Below, piece by piece: positions 34,734 through 44,730 of a stretch of DNA of 55,686 bases. Origin of the DNA: Chromatiales bacterium (GTDB lineage: Bacteria > Pseudomonadota > Gammaproteobacteria > UBA6429 > Thiohalophilaceae); assembly GCA_027076325.1 (NCBI GenBank), contig JALTJZ010000048.1:1-55686 (forward strand), given 5' to 3'. Below the pieces are notes generated by a model. The model was not told where the DNA came from, did not search any database, and was given only the letters and a program-made list of their open reading frames with translations. The translations under genes were made by a program, and so were the position numbers. The number at the start of each line of letters is the position of its first letter. Position 1 is the first letter of the stretch.

Positions 34734-35786
34734 ATGGATAACGAAGGCATTCAACCTGTTCAATGGCAGGATAATCAACTTTTACTGTTAGATCAGCGGC
34801 TTTTGCCAGAACAAACTGTTTACCTGCATTATTCAAAATCAACTGAAGCAGCCGATGCGATTACCGATATGGTGGTGCGCGGTGCGCCAGCAATTGGCGT
34901 GACAGCGGCTTATGCCATGGTGCTTGCGGCACGCGAAGCGATGGCATTATCGGCAAATAACTGGCAACAGGAACTAACTCCTTTTATTGATTACCTGGCC
35001 AAAGCCCGCCCCACCGCAATCAATTTGCACTGGGCGATAGTGCGGATGCAGGCCTGTATCGAAACATTGGCTACTAATAACGACACTGCCCTGGCAACCT
35101 TGCTTGATGAAGCCAAAGCGATTCACAGCGAAGATATTCAGGCGAATAAAACCATGGGTGAATTTGCCAGTGCTTTGTTACCAGAAAATTGCGGCGTACT
35201 GACCCATTGCAATGCCGGCGCATTAGCAACCGGTGGCTATGGCACGGCGTTGGGGGTTATCCGTTCGGGTGTGGCCAATGGTAAAATCACCAAAGTGTAT
35301 GCCGATGAAACCCGTCCGTGGTTGCAAGGTGCACGTTTAACGGCCTGGGAATTGTTGCAGGACAATATTCCGGTGACTTTAATTGCCGATTCTGCGGCGG
35401 CTTATTTAATGCAGCAAGGCAAAATACAGTGGATAGTGGTGGGTTCAGACAGGATTGCCGCAAACGGTGATGTGGCCAACAAAATTGGAACCTATAGCCT
35501 GGCGGTAGCGGCAAAATATCATGGGATTAAGTTTATGGTGGCGGCGCCTACCTCCACTATTGATATGGATATGCCCTCGGGCGATGGCATTCCGATTGAA
35601 TCACGCCCTAAGGATGAAGTGTTGGCGGTCATGGGGCACCGTGTTGCGGCAGAAGGTGCCGATAGCTGGAATCCGGTGTTTGATGTGACCCCTGCAAGCC
35701 TTGTTGATGCCATTGTGACGGAGAAAGGAGTGGTTGAGCAACCTACCACGGATAAAATTCTGGCAATGATGCAATCAGGCACTTAA
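34734..35786 (+). CDS. mtnA: Methylthioribose-1-phosphate isomerase
   Basis: Isomerises methylthioribose-1-phosphate to methylthioribulose-1-phosphate in methionine salvage; fold shared with eIF2B subunits. Signature stretches: MVVRGAPAIGVTAAYAM (about 46-62), LTHCNAGALATGGYGTALG with the catalytic Cys, and VVGSDRIAANGDVANKIGTY with the catalytic Asp. 350 residues, typical. The binding site is AAGGA. No mtnB/C/D/P gene follows, so the rest of the pathway is elsewhere or the enzyme works in a partial salvage shunt. Confidence 0.93.
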   Translation: MDNEGIQPVQWQDNQLLLLDQRLLPEQTVYLHYSKSTEAADAITDMVVRGAPAIGVTAAYAMVLAAREAMALSANNWQQELTPFIDYLAKARPTAINLHWAIVRMQACIETLATNNDTALATLLDEAKAIHSEDIQANKTMGEFASALLPENCGVLTHCNAGALATGGYGTALGVIRSGVANGKITKVYADETRPWLQGARLTAWELLQDNIPVTLIADSAAAYLMQQGKIQWIVVGSDRIAANGDVANKIGTYSLAVAAKYHGIKFMVAAPTSTIDMDMPSGDGIPIESRPKDEVLAVMGHRVAAEGADSWNPVFDVTPASLVDAIVTEKGVVEQPTTDKILAMMQSGT

Positions 35787-35862
35787 AAATAGCAAAATTT
35801 ATTCTCACGCCCGTATCAAGCCGTACAGCGATTTTTAGCATTATGCAGTAGTAAGCAATACA

Positions 35863-35871
35863 TGGTACAAT
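35863..35871 (+). promoter_or_regulatory. Likely extended -10 promoter for gyrA
   Basis: TGG followed by TACAAT (35866-35871) is an extended -10 box 56 bp upstream of the gyrA start. No strong -35 box is seen, as is common for extended -10 promoters and for supercoiling-sensitive gyrase promoters. Confidence 0.5.
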
Positions 35872-35926
35872 TTCGGGCTTAAATCTGCTTAAAAACTAAA
35901 AGAATGAAGAGACAAAATTAAAATTC

Positions 35927-38506
35927 ATGACTGAATTCGCCAAAGAAATCCTGCCGATTAATATCGAAGATGAAATGCGTCAATCCTATCTAGATTACGC
36001 CATGAGTGTGATCGTCGGGCGGGCACTTCCTGATGTTCGCGATGGGCTCAAACCGGTTCATCGCCGGGTGTTATACGCGATGCGCGTTTTAGGTAATGAC
36101 TGGAACAAACCCTACAAAAAATCAGCACGTGTGGTGGGTGATGTCATTGGTAAATACCACCCGCATGGTGACACGGCGGTTTATGACACCATCGTTCGCA
36201 TGGCACAGCCTTTTTCGTTGCGTTATATGCTGGTTGACGGGCAGGGCAACTTTGGTTCGGTTGATGGTGACGCACCTGCGGCAATGCGTTACACCGAAGT
36301 GCGCATGTCTAAAATTGCCCATGAGTTGCTGGCTGATCTCGATAAAGAAACCGTCGACTTTACGCCCAACTATGACGAATCTGAACACGAGCCCGAAATA
36401 TTACCGGCGAAAATCCCTAATCTTTTAGTGAATGGTTCATCTGGTATCGCGGTGGGCATGGCAACCAATATCCCGCCACATAATTTAGTGGAAGTGATTA
36501 ACGCCTGCTTAGCCACAATTGAAACCCCAACGATTGATATTCCTACTCTAATGAGCATTATGCCGGGGCCCGATTTCCCAACCGCTGGTATTATTAATGG
36601 CGCGCGTGGTATTGCCGAAGCTTATGCCACTGGCCGTGGTCGTATTTATGTTCGTGCACGCACCCATGTTGAAACATCTCCGAAGGGTAAAGAAGCCATT
36701 ATTGTGACCGAGCTGCCTTATCAGGTAAATAAAGCTCGTTTGTTAGAACGTATTGCTGAACTGGTTAAAGAGAAAAAGCTTGACGGTATTAGTGGTTTGC
36801 GTGACGAGTCGGATAAAGACGGCATGCGCGTGGTCATCGAATTACGCCGTGGTGAAGTATCCGAAGTAATGATCAATAACCTGTACAAGCACACACAAAT
36901 GCAAAATGTGTTCGGGATTAATATGGTGGCACTGGTTGATGGTCAGCCGCGTATTTTAAATCTTAAACAGGTTCTTGATGCTTTTATTCGTCACCGCAAA
37001 GAAATTGTTACCCGTCGTACTATTTTTGAGTTACGTAAAGCGCGTGAGAAAGCGCATGAGCGTGAAGGTTTAGCGATTGCCTTAGCCAATATCGATCCCA
37101 TCATTGCATTAATTAAATCAGCAGCCAATCCAGCGCAAGCAAAAGAACAGTTATTAGCAACGGCATGGGAACCGGGTGCGGTTATTCAAATGATTGAAAA
37201 AGCCGGTGCCGAGTTAAGTGCTGATGCATCAAGGCCAGAAGGTTTAAGTAAAGAGTTTGGTTTGCGCGATGGTAAATATTATTTATCGGACTCACAGGCA
37301 CAAGCCATTCTAAATATGCGGCTACACCGTTTAACCGGTTTAGAACACGAAAAGATCATTGCTGAATATGAAGAATTGTTAAAATTGATTGCCGAGTTGA
37401 TGGCAATACTGGCAAGTGAAGTACGCTTAATGGAAGTGATTACCGAAGAACTAATTGAAATGCGTGACCAGTACGGCGATGAACGTCGCACCGAAATTAT
37501 TTCAAGTCAGGAAGACTTAACCATTGAAGACTTAATTACAGAAGAAGATGTGGTGGTGACGTTATCGCATGAAGGCTATGCCAAGTCACAACCGCTAACA
37601 ACCTATACCGCTCAACGTCGCGGTGGTAAAGGCAAAGCAGCAACCTCGGTTAAAGACGAAGACTTTGTTGATAAGCTGTTTGTTGCCAATACCCATGACA
37701 CGATTCTGTGTTTCTCCAGTGCGGGCAAAGTTTACTGGCTTAAAGTGTTCGAGCTGCCGCAAGCCGGGCGAACCGCACGTGGTAAACCAATAGTGAATTT
37801 ATTGCCGTTATCCGATGGTGAACGCATTAGTGCAATCTTACCAATAAGAGAATACAGCGAAGACAAATATATTTTATTTGCAACGGCCAACGGTACGGTT
37901 AAGAAAACACCGCTCAAAGATTTTTCAAGGCAACGGGCTTCCGGCATTATTGCAGTTGAAATTCGTGAAGGTGATCGTTTAATTGGTGTTGAACTCACCG
38001 AAGCCGGCCAGGACGTTATGTTGTTTAATAGTGCAGGTAAAGCGATTCGTTTTAATGAAAGTGACGTGCGTTCAATGGGGCGTGCCTCGGTTGGTGTGCG
38101 TGGCATTAAATTAAAAGACGGCCAAAAAGTGATTTCACTGGTGATTGCTTCGGAAGGCTATCTGTTAACTGCCACTGAAAATGGTTTTGGTAAGCGCACA
38201 TCCATTAGTGACTATCCGGTGCATGGTCGTGGCGGTATGGGGGTTATCTCGATTCAAACCAGTGAACGCAATGGTGATGTGATAGGTGCCGTGCGCGTTG
38301 ATAACGACGACGAGATTATGTTAATCACAACCAGTGGTACGTTAGTTCGAACCCGTGTCGCAGAAATTTCTGAAATGGGTAGGAACACACAAGGTGTGCG
38401 TTTAATACGTTTATCCGAAGGCGAAAAACTGTCGGGTCTGGAACGAATTGAAAATATTGAAGCAGAAGTAATCACCTCTTCTGATTTAGACGATAAAACT
38501 GAATAG
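35927..38506 (+). CDS. gyrA: DNA gyrase subunit A
   Basis: The breakage-reunion subunit of gyrase, which with GyrB introduces negative supercoils. The catalytic Tyr is 122 ([12 protein letters not shown]). The quinolone-determining region reads [10 protein letters not shown], so position 83 is Thr and 87 is Asp in E. coli numbering; Thr 83 is the natural residue in many gammaproteobacteria. The DNA-wrapping C-terminal beta-pinwheel is present and includes the GyrA box QRRGGKG near residue 565. The acidic tail is short. 859 residues, full length. It heads the gyrA-serC-serA-pheA run; serC follows after 37 bp, a conserved order in gammaproteobacteria. Confidence 0.98.
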   Translation: MTEFAKEILPINIEDEMRQSYLDYAMSVIVGRALPDVRDGLKPVHRRVLYAMRVLGNDWNKPYKKSARVVGDVIGKYHPHGDTAVYDTIVRMAQPFSLRYMLVDGQGNFGSVDGDAPAAMRYTEVRMSKIAHELLADLDKETVDFTPNYDESEHEPEILPAKIPNLLVNGSSGIAVGMATNIPPHNLVEVINACLATIETPTIDIPTLMSIMPGPDFPTAGIINGARGIAEAYATGRGRIYVRARTHVETSPKGKEAIIVTELPYQVNKARLLERIAELVKEKKLDGISGLRDESDKDGMRVVIELRRGEVSEVMINNLYKHTQMQNVFGINMVALVDGQPRILNLKQVLDAFIRHRKEIVTRRTIFELRKAREKAHEREGLAIALANIDPIIALIKSAANPAQAKEQLLATAWEPGAVIQMIEKAGAELSADASRPEGLSKEFGLRDGKYYLSDSQAQAILNMRLHRLTGLEHEKIIAEYEELLKLIAELMAILASEVRLMEVITEELIEMRDQYGDERRTEIISSQEDLTIEDLITEEDVVVTLSHEGYAKSQPLTTYTAQRRGGKGKAATSVKDEDFVDKLFVANTHDTILCFSSAGKVYWLKVFELPQAGRTARGKPIVNLLPLSDGERISAILPIREYSEDKYILFATANGTVKKTPLKDFSRQRASGIIAVEIREGDRLIGVELTEAGQDVMLFNSAGKAIRFNESDVRSMGRASVGVRGIKLKDGQKVISLVIASEGYLLTATENGFGKRTSISDYPVHGRGGMGVISIQTSERNGDVIGAVRVDNDDEIMLITTSGTLVRTRVAEISEMGRNTQGVRLIRLSEGEKLSGLERIENIEAEVITSSDLDDKTE

Positions 38507-38543
38507 ATTTTTTAATTTTTAGATTGTTTAAGGAGTAGTTTAG

Positions 38544-39623
38544 ATGTCCAGAGTTTATAATTTCAGTGCCGGCCCGGCTATGTTACCCGAGGCGGTATTG
38601 AAACAAGCTCAGCAGGAGATGCTGGATTGGCAGGGTACCGGCATGTCGGTGATGGAAATGAGCCATCGCGGTAAGGAATACATGTCAATTGCAGAAAAAG
38701 CCAAACAGGATTTTATTGATGTGATGTCGATTCCTGATACACATGAGGTTTTATTTCTTCAGGGTGGCGCAAGCTCACAATTCGCGATGGTGCCACTCAA
38801 TTTATTAGGCGATAAAAAAACCGTTGATTATGTGAATACCGGTGCCTGGTCTAAAAAGGCTATTGCCGAAGCGAAACGTTTTTGTGACGTGAATGTAGTT
38901 GCCAGTAGTGAAGAACAAAATTTTTCGACTGTACCTGCACAAGACAACTGGAACCTTTCCGATGATGCTGCCTATTTACATTACACCCCCAATGAAACCA
39001 TTGGTGGTGTTGAATTTCCATTTGTGCCAGATGTAAATGTTCCACTGGTTGCCGATATGTCGTCAACGATTTTATCACGGCCGGTGGATGTATCGAAGTT
39101 TGGTGTTATTTATGCCGGTGCGCAAAAAAATATTGGCCCTGCTGGTTTAACCATGGTAATCGTGCAAAAAGATTTAATCGGTCAGGCTGCAAAACACACA
39201 CCGAGCATGTTTGATTATGCAGTGCATGCTAAATCGGATTCAATGAATAACACACCGCCGACTTATGCCTGGTATCTGGCCGGGCTGGTATTCGCATGGT
39301 TGAAAGAACGCGGTGGTCTGGAAAAAATGGCAGAAGTTAATCAACGTAAAGCCGCCAAACTTTACGCTGCCATTGATGCTTCCGATTTCTATGCCAATCC
39401 GGTCGATGTGCCGTGCCGTTCATGGATGAATGTGCCGTTTACTTTGGCGGATGCAGAACTGGATGTAACGTTTTTAGAAGAAGCGAAAAAACAAAACCTG
39501 ACCACATTAAAAGGCCATCGCTCAGTCGGTGGTATGCGTGCCAGTATTTATAACGCCATGCCAGAAGCCGGTGTGGATGCACTGGTTGCTTTTATGCAGG
39601 ACTTTGAAAAACGTAACGGTTAA
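38544..39623 (+). CDS. serC: Phosphoserine aminotransferase
   Basis: PLP enzyme making phosphoserine from 3-phosphohydroxypyruvate; also acts in pyridoxal phosphate synthesis. Signatures: YNFSAGPAMLPEAVL at the start, GASSQFAMVPLNLL, the PLP lysine in YAGAQKNIGPAGLT (Lys about 195), and GHRSVGGMRASIYNAMP at the end. 359 residues, standard. The ribosome binding site is AAGGAG. Next to the phosphoglycerate dehydrogenase gene, whose product is its substrate. Confidence 0.97.
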   Translation: MSRVYNFSAGPAMLPEAVLKQAQQEMLDWQGTGMSVMEMSHRGKEYMSIAEKAKQDFIDVMSIPDTHEVLFLQGGASSQFAMVPLNLLGDKKTVDYVNTGAWSKKAIAEAKRFCDVNVVASSEEQNFSTVPAQDNWNLSDDAAYLHYTPNETIGGVEFPFVPDVNVPLVADMSSTILSRPVDVSKFGVIYAGAQKNIGPAGLTMVIVQKDLIGQAAKHTPSMFDYAVHAKSDSMNNTPPTYAWYLAGLVFAWLKERGGLEKMAEVNQRKAAKLYAAIDASDFYANPVDVPCRSWMNVPFTLADAELDVTFLEEAKKQNLTTLKGHRSVGGMRASIYNAMPEAGVDALVAFMQDFEKRNG

Positions 39624-39668
39624 TGGTTTTTTGTTGCTGTTTGTAATATTTAAAATAAAAAAGATTAA

Positions 39669-40838
39669 ATGATGAAAAAAATTCTAACTTTAAATAATAT
39701 TTCAGTTGCCGGTTTAGACCGTCTGCCACGGGACAGCTATGAAGTTTCATCTGAGTGCAGTGCACCCGATGCGATTATCTTACGTTCGTATAAAATGCAT
39801 GATATGGATATTCCAGACAGCTTAAAAGCAGTCGGTCGTGCCGGAGCCGGTACCAATAATATCCCGGTTGAAAAAATGTCTCAAAAAGGGGTCGTGGTTT
39901 TTAATGCCCCCGGTGCGAATGCCAATGCGGTTAAAGAACTGGTGATTGCGGGTATGTTAATTGGCTGTCGCAACTTATGTCAGGCATGGAATTACACGCG
40001 CGCGCTTGAAGGTGATAACAGCGAAATTAGTAAAGCGGTTGAACAGGGCAAAAAAGATTATGCCGGTTTTGAATTACCCGGCCGTACATTAGGCGTTGTT
40101 GGTTTGGGTGCAATTGGTCGCTATGTTGCCAATGCTGCGCTGGATTTAGGTATGAACGTGATTGGTTATGATCCGGGTATTACCGTAGAAGGCGCATGGC
40201 AACTTTCATCAACAGTACAAAAAGCGGCAAGTATTGAAGAACTTCTATCAAAAGTGGATTTTGTCACATTCCATGTGCCCCTTATTGAAGCAACTAAAAA
40301 TATGATTAATGCTGAGCGCATCAAGGTAATGAAAGACAATGCCATTATCCTGAATTTTGCCCGTGATGGTATTGTGGATGATGCCGCTGTATTAGAAGCG
40401 TTAAATGCAAAAAAACTTTATTCGTATGTTTGTGACTTCCCAAGTAACGAAATTAAAGATCATGAGCGTGTGGTATCGCTACCGCATTTAGGTGCATCGA
40501 CAGTAGAAGCAGAAGATAATTGTGCCATTATGGTTGCCGAGCAGGTTCGAGACTACCTTGAAAATGGTAATGTGTTAAATTCTGTTAATTTTCCAGCCGT
40601 AAAAATGGAACGCAATGGTTCGCATCGTATTACTGTTGTGAATAGTAATGTGCCCAATATGGTGGGGCAAATTTCAACCACTTTAGCCAGCGCTGATTTA
40701 AATATTGTTGATATGTTAAATAAATCACGCGAAGATTTAGCTTACACTATTATTGATGTGGATGCCGAACCGCCACAAAGTATCATTGATGAAATCAAGT
40801 CGATTGATGGTGTGTTAACTGTTCGGGTCATCACCTAA
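39669..40838 (+). CDS. serA: D-3-phosphoglycerate dehydrogenase
   Basis: NAD-dependent oxidation of 3-phosphoglycerate, the first step of serine synthesis. Substrate-binding N-terminus, then NAD motif GVVGLGAIGRYVANAALD (about 140-157), the catalytic region NFARDGIVDD and the His in PHLGAST, and a C-terminal ACT domain (about 315-389, ITVVNSNVPNMVGQIS) that usually binds serine for feedback. At 389 residues it is the type without the intervening domain of long forms. NFARDG replaces the common NxxRGG of the family. A second ATG follows the first at once. It lies directly after serC. Confidence 0.93.
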   Translation: MMKKILTLNNISVAGLDRLPRDSYEVSSECSAPDAIILRSYKMHDMDIPDSLKAVGRAGAGTNNIPVEKMSQKGVVVFNAPGANANAVKELVIAGMLIGCRNLCQAWNYTRALEGDNSEISKAVEQGKKDYAGFELPGRTLGVVGLGAIGRYVANAALDLGMNVIGYDPGITVEGAWQLSSTVQKAASIEELLSKVDFVTFHVPLIEATKNMINAERIKVMKDNAIILNFARDGIVDDAAVLEALNAKKLYSYVCDFPSNEIKDHERVVSLPHLGASTVEAEDNCAIMVAEQVRDYLENGNVLNSVNFPAVKMERNGSHRITVVNSNVPNMVGQISTTLASADLNIVDMLNKSREDLAYTIIDVDAEPPQSIIDEIKSIDGVLTVRVIT

Positions 40839-40865
40839 TATTTTAAGGGTTAGGTTTATCTTTTT

Positions 40866-41942
40866 ATGAGCGACCGTTTATTAGAATTGAGGGAAAAAAT
40901 TGACAGCCTGGATCAGCAGATCCAGGCGTTAATTACTGAACGAGCCAGTGTTGCACAGCAAGTGGCTGAAGCCAAGCAGGAGTCCAACGACAGCGTTTTT
41001 TACCGTGCCGAGCGCGAAGCACAGGTTTTGCGTCGGGTGATGGAGCGTAACAACGGGCCATTAAGCAACGAAGAAATGGCGCGTTTATTCCGGGAAATTA
41101 TGTCAGCTTGCCTTGCTTTAGAGCAGGTAATGGCGATTGCGTTTTTAGGACCGGAAGGCACTTTTACTCAGGCTGCGGCATTAAAGCATTTTGGTCATTC
41201 TATTAATACCGTTCCGCTCGCATCCATTAGTGATGTGTTTCGTGAAGTGGAATCGGGTGCGGCATCGTATGGTGTGGTGCCGGTTGAAAATTCAACCGAA
41301 GGGGTGGTTAATCATACTCTGGATGAATTTATGACATCATCGCTTAATATCTGTGGTGAAGTGATTTTACGTATTCATCATAATTTGCTGAGCAATGAAA
41401 CGGAGCTTGCTAACATTAAAAAGGTTTATTCGCATCAGCAGTCATTAGCGCAATGTCGGCAATGGTTAGACAGTAATTTACCCGAGGTTGAGCTGGTTGA
41501 TGTGAGTAGCAATGCGGCGGCAGCGGCAATGGCGGCGAAAGAAAAAAACACCGCAGCCATCGCCAGTGAAACAGCAGCAGAAATCTATAAACTTAATATG
41601 CTGGTACCGAACATTGAAGATGAACCGGACAACACCACACGGTTTTTAATTATTGGTAAACGTGAAACACCAGCCAGCGGTGAAGATAAAACATCCTTAC
41701 TTATTTCAACGGCAAATCGTTCCGGTGCGCTATTAGGTATACTTCAGCCTTTTGCCAATAATAATATATCAATGACACGGATAGAGTCGCGGCCATCAAG
41801 GCGCGGCACATGGGACTATGTTTTTTTTGTCGATATTGATGGCCATGAAAGTGACGACAATGTTAAGCAGGCATTAAAAGAACTCAACAAATCGGCAACC
41901 ATGGTTAATGTTTTAGGATCTTTCCCTAAAGCCGTTTTATAA
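40866..41942 (+). CDS. pheA: Bifunctional chorismate mutase/prephenate dehydratase
   Basis: Makes phenylpyruvate from chorismate in two steps. An AroQ-type mutase helix bundle covers about 1-85 (LLELREKIDSLDQQIQALI), prephenate dehydratase about 94-270 (IAFLGPEGTFTQAA, VPVENSTEGVVNHTLD, with the catalytic Thr in DNTTRFLI), and an ACT domain follows (about 280-358) with the Phe-binding motif ESRPSR. 358 residues, standard. Part of an aromatic and histidine gene block. Confidence 0.97.
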   Translation: MSDRLLELREKIDSLDQQIQALITERASVAQQVAEAKQESNDSVFYRAEREAQVLRRVMERNNGPLSNEEMARLFREIMSACLALEQVMAIAFLGPEGTFTQAAALKHFGHSINTVPLASISDVFREVESGAASYGVVPVENSTEGVVNHTLDEFMTSSLNICGEVILRIHHNLLSNETELANIKKVYSHQQSLAQCRQWLDSNLPEVELVDVSSNAAAAAMAAKEKNTAAIASETAAEIYKLNMLVPNIEDEPDNTTRFLIIGKRETPASGEDKTSLLISTANRSGALLGILQPFANNNISMTRIESRPSRRGTWDYVFFVDIDGHESDDNVKQALKELNKSATMVNVLGSFPKAVL

Positions 41943-41983
41943 ATATTTATTCTATTCTTTCTTTCAGGGATTCGTAAGCTATT

Positions 41984-43441
41984 ATGTCGCAACAAATTCA
42001 ACCCGTTATATTATCCGGTGGTTCAGGGTCACGCTTATGGCCATTGTCGCGTGCAATGTATCCAAAGCAGTTATTACCACTGGTAACAGACAATACCATG
42101 TTGCAGGAAACGGCTCTGCGATTAAACGATCTAGATATTGATGTTCTGGCGCCGATTATTGTTTGTAATGAAGACCATCGTTTTTTTGTTGCAGAGCAAA
42201 TGCGACAGCTACAAATTGAAAACCCAACCATTATTCTGGAGCCAGTGGGGCGGAATACAGCGCCTGCATTAACACTGGCTGCATTGGCAACACAGAAAAA
42301 ATCAGCGGATGCCATTATGCTGGTGATGCCAGCAGATCATGTGATTGATGAGATTGATGTTTTTCATCAAGTTGTAAAACAAGGTGCAGCTCTTGCTGCC
42401 GAAAATTATTTAGTAACATTTGGGATACAACCGAATGCACCTGAAACCGGCTATGGTTATATTAAAACAGGAACGCCGGTAGGCGATACGGATACGGCCT
42501 GTTTGATTGAAAGTTTTGTTGAAAAACCCGATGCAAAAACCGCAACTCACTATCTGGAGTCGGGTGATTATTTATGGAATAGTGGTTTATTTATGATGAC
42601 GGCAGCGAGTTGGCTGGATGAAATAAAAGTATTGAATACCGCTATTTTTTCCGCAGCAGAAAAAGCCTATCAAAACGCGATACTGGATAATGATTTTTGC
42701 CGTGTTGACAAAGCGGCTTTTGAAGCCTCACCGAGTGATTCCATTGACTATGCAGTGATGGAAAAAGCTGCCGGTGCGGATACCCAGCATAAAGCAGCCG
42801 TTATTCCTTTAAACGCGGGCTGGTCAGATGTGGGTGTCTGGTCAACATTATGGGAAGTGGGTGACAAAGATAGCCAGGGTAATGTGACAAAAGGTGATGT
42901 CAGCCTGCATGAAACTGAAAACAGTTTGTTGTATTCCAGTGAACGGTATATCGCTGCCGTAGGGTTGAAAGATACCATTGTAGTAGAAACGGCCGATGCG
43001 ATTTTAGTTGCGAATAAAAATAATGCACAAGACGTTAAAAAGGTTGTCGAAGCCCTGAAAGAAGGAAGCCGAGATGAATATCAAAACCATAGGCTTGTTT
43101 TCCGTCCGTGGGGTTCTTATGAATCGATTGATCGTGGCGAACGCTATCAGGCAAAACGTATAACGGTTAATCCGGGTGCAGCATTGTCATTGCAACTTCA
43201 CCATCACCGTGCGGAACATTGGATTGTCGTGAGTGGTACAGCAGAAGTAACGCGTGGCGATGAAATATTTTTAGTGACTGAGAATGAGTCAACCTATATT
43301 CCTCTTGGCACCAAACATCGTTTAAAAAATAATGGAGCGATCCCTTTGGAAATGATAGAAGTTCAATCGGGTAGTTACCTGGGCGAAGATGATATCGTGC
43401 GTTTTGAAGATATCTATGGTCGTTCGAGCTCTTCAAAGTAA
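41984..43441 (+). CDS. Mannose-1-phosphate guanylyltransferase/mannose-6-phosphate isomerase
   Basis: A bifunctional enzyme of the AlgA/ManC/CpsB/XanB type, supplying GDP-mannose for exopolysaccharide or O-antigen. The N-terminal nucleotidyltransferase has GGSGSRLWPLSR (9-20) and PADHVID. The C-terminal type II isomerase cupin has QLHHHRAEHWIVVSG and YIPLGTKHRLKNNG. 485 residues, standard. It stands between pheA (41 bp) and hisC (20 bp), where aromatic genes are usually contiguous. No other polysaccharide gene is here except galU 10 kb downstream. Confidence 0.93.
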   Translation: MSQQIQPVILSGGSGSRLWPLSRAMYPKQLLPLVTDNTMLQETALRLNDLDIDVLAPIIVCNEDHRFFVAEQMRQLQIENPTIILEPVGRNTAPALTLAALATQKKSADAIMLVMPADHVIDEIDVFHQVVKQGAALAAENYLVTFGIQPNAPETGYGYIKTGTPVGDTDTACLIESFVEKPDAKTATHYLESGDYLWNSGLFMMTAASWLDEIKVLNTAIFSAAEKAYQNAILDNDFCRVDKAAFEASPSDSIDYAVMEKAAGADTQHKAAVIPLNAGWSDVGVWSTLWEVGDKDSQGNVTKGDVSLHETENSLLYSSERYIAAVGLKDTIVVETADAILVANKNNAQDVKKVVEALKEGSRDEYQNHRLVFRPWGSYESIDRGERYQAKRITVNPGAALSLQLHHHRAEHWIVVSGTAEVTRGDEIFLVTENESTYIPLGTKHRLKNNGAIPLEMIEVQSGSYLGEDDIVRFEDIYGRSSSSK

Positions 43442-43461
43442 AATATTGGTTTGAACGGAAT

Positions 43462-44571
43462 ATGAATGATTTTGTAAAGTTAGCTGTACGTGGTGTTCAG
43501 GCATTACAACCTTATCAGCCAGGCAAACCGATTGCTGAACTTGAACGTGAATACGGTTTATCCTCGATTATTAAACTGGCTTCAAATGAGAACCCCCTTG
43601 GCTCCAGCCCTCGTGTTGTTGATGTATTACAAAGCAACCTGGAAGAGCTAACACTTTATCCTGATGGCAATGGTTTTGAGTTGAAACAGGCGCTGGCCGC
43701 AAAATACACCAACATTAGTAGTGACAATATCACGCTCGGCAATGGCTCCAATGATGTTCTTGAAATAATTGCACGTGCATTTGTTAACAAAACCGACAGT
43801 GTGATTTATTCCGAGTATGCTTTTGCCGTTTATCCTATCGTTACTCAGGCCATTGGTGCTACCGCAATTGTGACACCAGCAAAAGACTGGGGACATGATT
43901 TAACTGCGATGTTAGCGGCGGTAACGAATAACACCAAACTTGTTTTTATCGCTAACCCGAATAATCCAACCGGCACCTGGGTTAACACAAAAACCTTGCA
44001 ACAATTTTTAGAATCAGTACCTGACCATGTTATCGTAGTGCTGGATGAAGCTTATTTTGAATTTGCAAGCCATCCTGACTATGGCGTAAAAGATTATCCC
44101 GATGGGCTGGCACTATTAAAACAGTTTGGCAATTTAATTGTCACCCGCACATTTTCCAAGGCCTATGGTTTGGCTGGGTTGCGTGTTGGTTATGCGGTTG
44201 CTAATCCGCAAATTACCAATATTTTGAATCGAGTGCGCCAGCCGTTTAATGTGAATGCATTGGCATTAAAAGCCGCTGAAGTGGCGTTGTCTGATGATGC
44301 GTATTTAGATGCAAGTGTTCAGCTCAATTCTGAACAAATGACCTTGATTACCGATGGTTTGCAAGCGCTGGACTTACCTTTTATCCCCTCAGTCGGTAAT
44401 TTTGTTTGTTTTAAGGTGGTTGATGCGAATAGTTGTTATGAAAATCTGCTTAAAGAAGGCATAATTGTTCGGCCGGTTGGGAATTACGGCATGCAGGATT
44501 ATCTGCGAGTGAGTGTGGGAACCAAAGATGAAAATCAACGCTTCTTATCTGCGTTGAAAAAAGCAATTTAA
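43462..44571 (+). CDS. hisC: Histidinol-phosphate aminotransferase
   Basis: PLP enzyme of histidine synthesis; in this gene setting it may also transaminate aromatic keto acids. Signatures: LASNENPLGSSP, YPDGNGFELKQALA, ANPNNPTGTWV, DEAYFEF, and the PLP lysine in TRTFSKAYGLAGLRVGY. 369 residues, the HisC2 type found in the pheA-hisC-tyrA-aroA order. It follows the mannose enzyme gene by 20 nt and is separated from tyrA by a repeat. Confidence 0.95.
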   Translation: MNDFVKLAVRGVQALQPYQPGKPIAELEREYGLSSIIKLASNENPLGSSPRVVDVLQSNLEELTLYPDGNGFELKQALAAKYTNISSDNITLGNGSNDVLEIIARAFVNKTDSVIYSEYAFAVYPIVTQAIGATAIVTPAKDWGHDLTAMLAAVTNNTKLVFIANPNNPTGTWVNTKTLQQFLESVPDHVIVVLDEAYFEFASHPDYGVKDYPDGLALLKQFGNLIVTRTFSKAYGLAGLRVGYAVANPQITNILNRVRQPFNVNALALKAAEVALSDDAYLDASVQLNSEQMTLITDGLQALDLPFIPSVGNFVCFKVVDANSCYENLLKEGIIVRPVGNYGMQDYLRVSVGTKDENQRFLSALKKAI

Positions 44572-44579
44572 GTTCTATT

Positions 44580-44680
44580 GTCATTGCGAGCGATAGCGCG
44601 GCAATCTTAAAGATACGGGGTATCATCTAGCTAGAGTGCCACGCCAAAGTGGCTCGCAGCTAAAGGCTTATCGCAATGAC
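44580..44680. repeat. GTCATTGCGA palindromic repeat, 101 bp
   Basis: Perfect 10-bp inverted ends, GTCATTGCGA at 44580-44589 and TCGCAATGAC at 44671-44680, with GCGCGGCAATCTTAA inside the left arm and a GCTAGATGAT/ATCATCTAGC-like centre. It starts 9 bp after the hisC stop and lies between hisC and tyrA, so it would be transcribed within the operon. Confidence 0.8.
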
Positions 44681-44730
44681 GGAAAAATAGTGTCTCGGGT
44701 TTTATGGTTAACTAAGAAAATAATTATTTA

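Noticed and set aside
34657-34842. N-terminal extension of the deaminase to 34842
   Set aside because: The added 62 residues overlap the start of mtnA on the other strand and are unlike the amidohydrolase family; MQNIDTLIHAKW is a natural start.
35927-38506. Thr 83 in GyrA as a quinolone-resistance change
   Set aside because: Thr at this position is natural in many gammaproteobacteria, and Asp 87 is intact, so it cannot be read as an acquired mutation.
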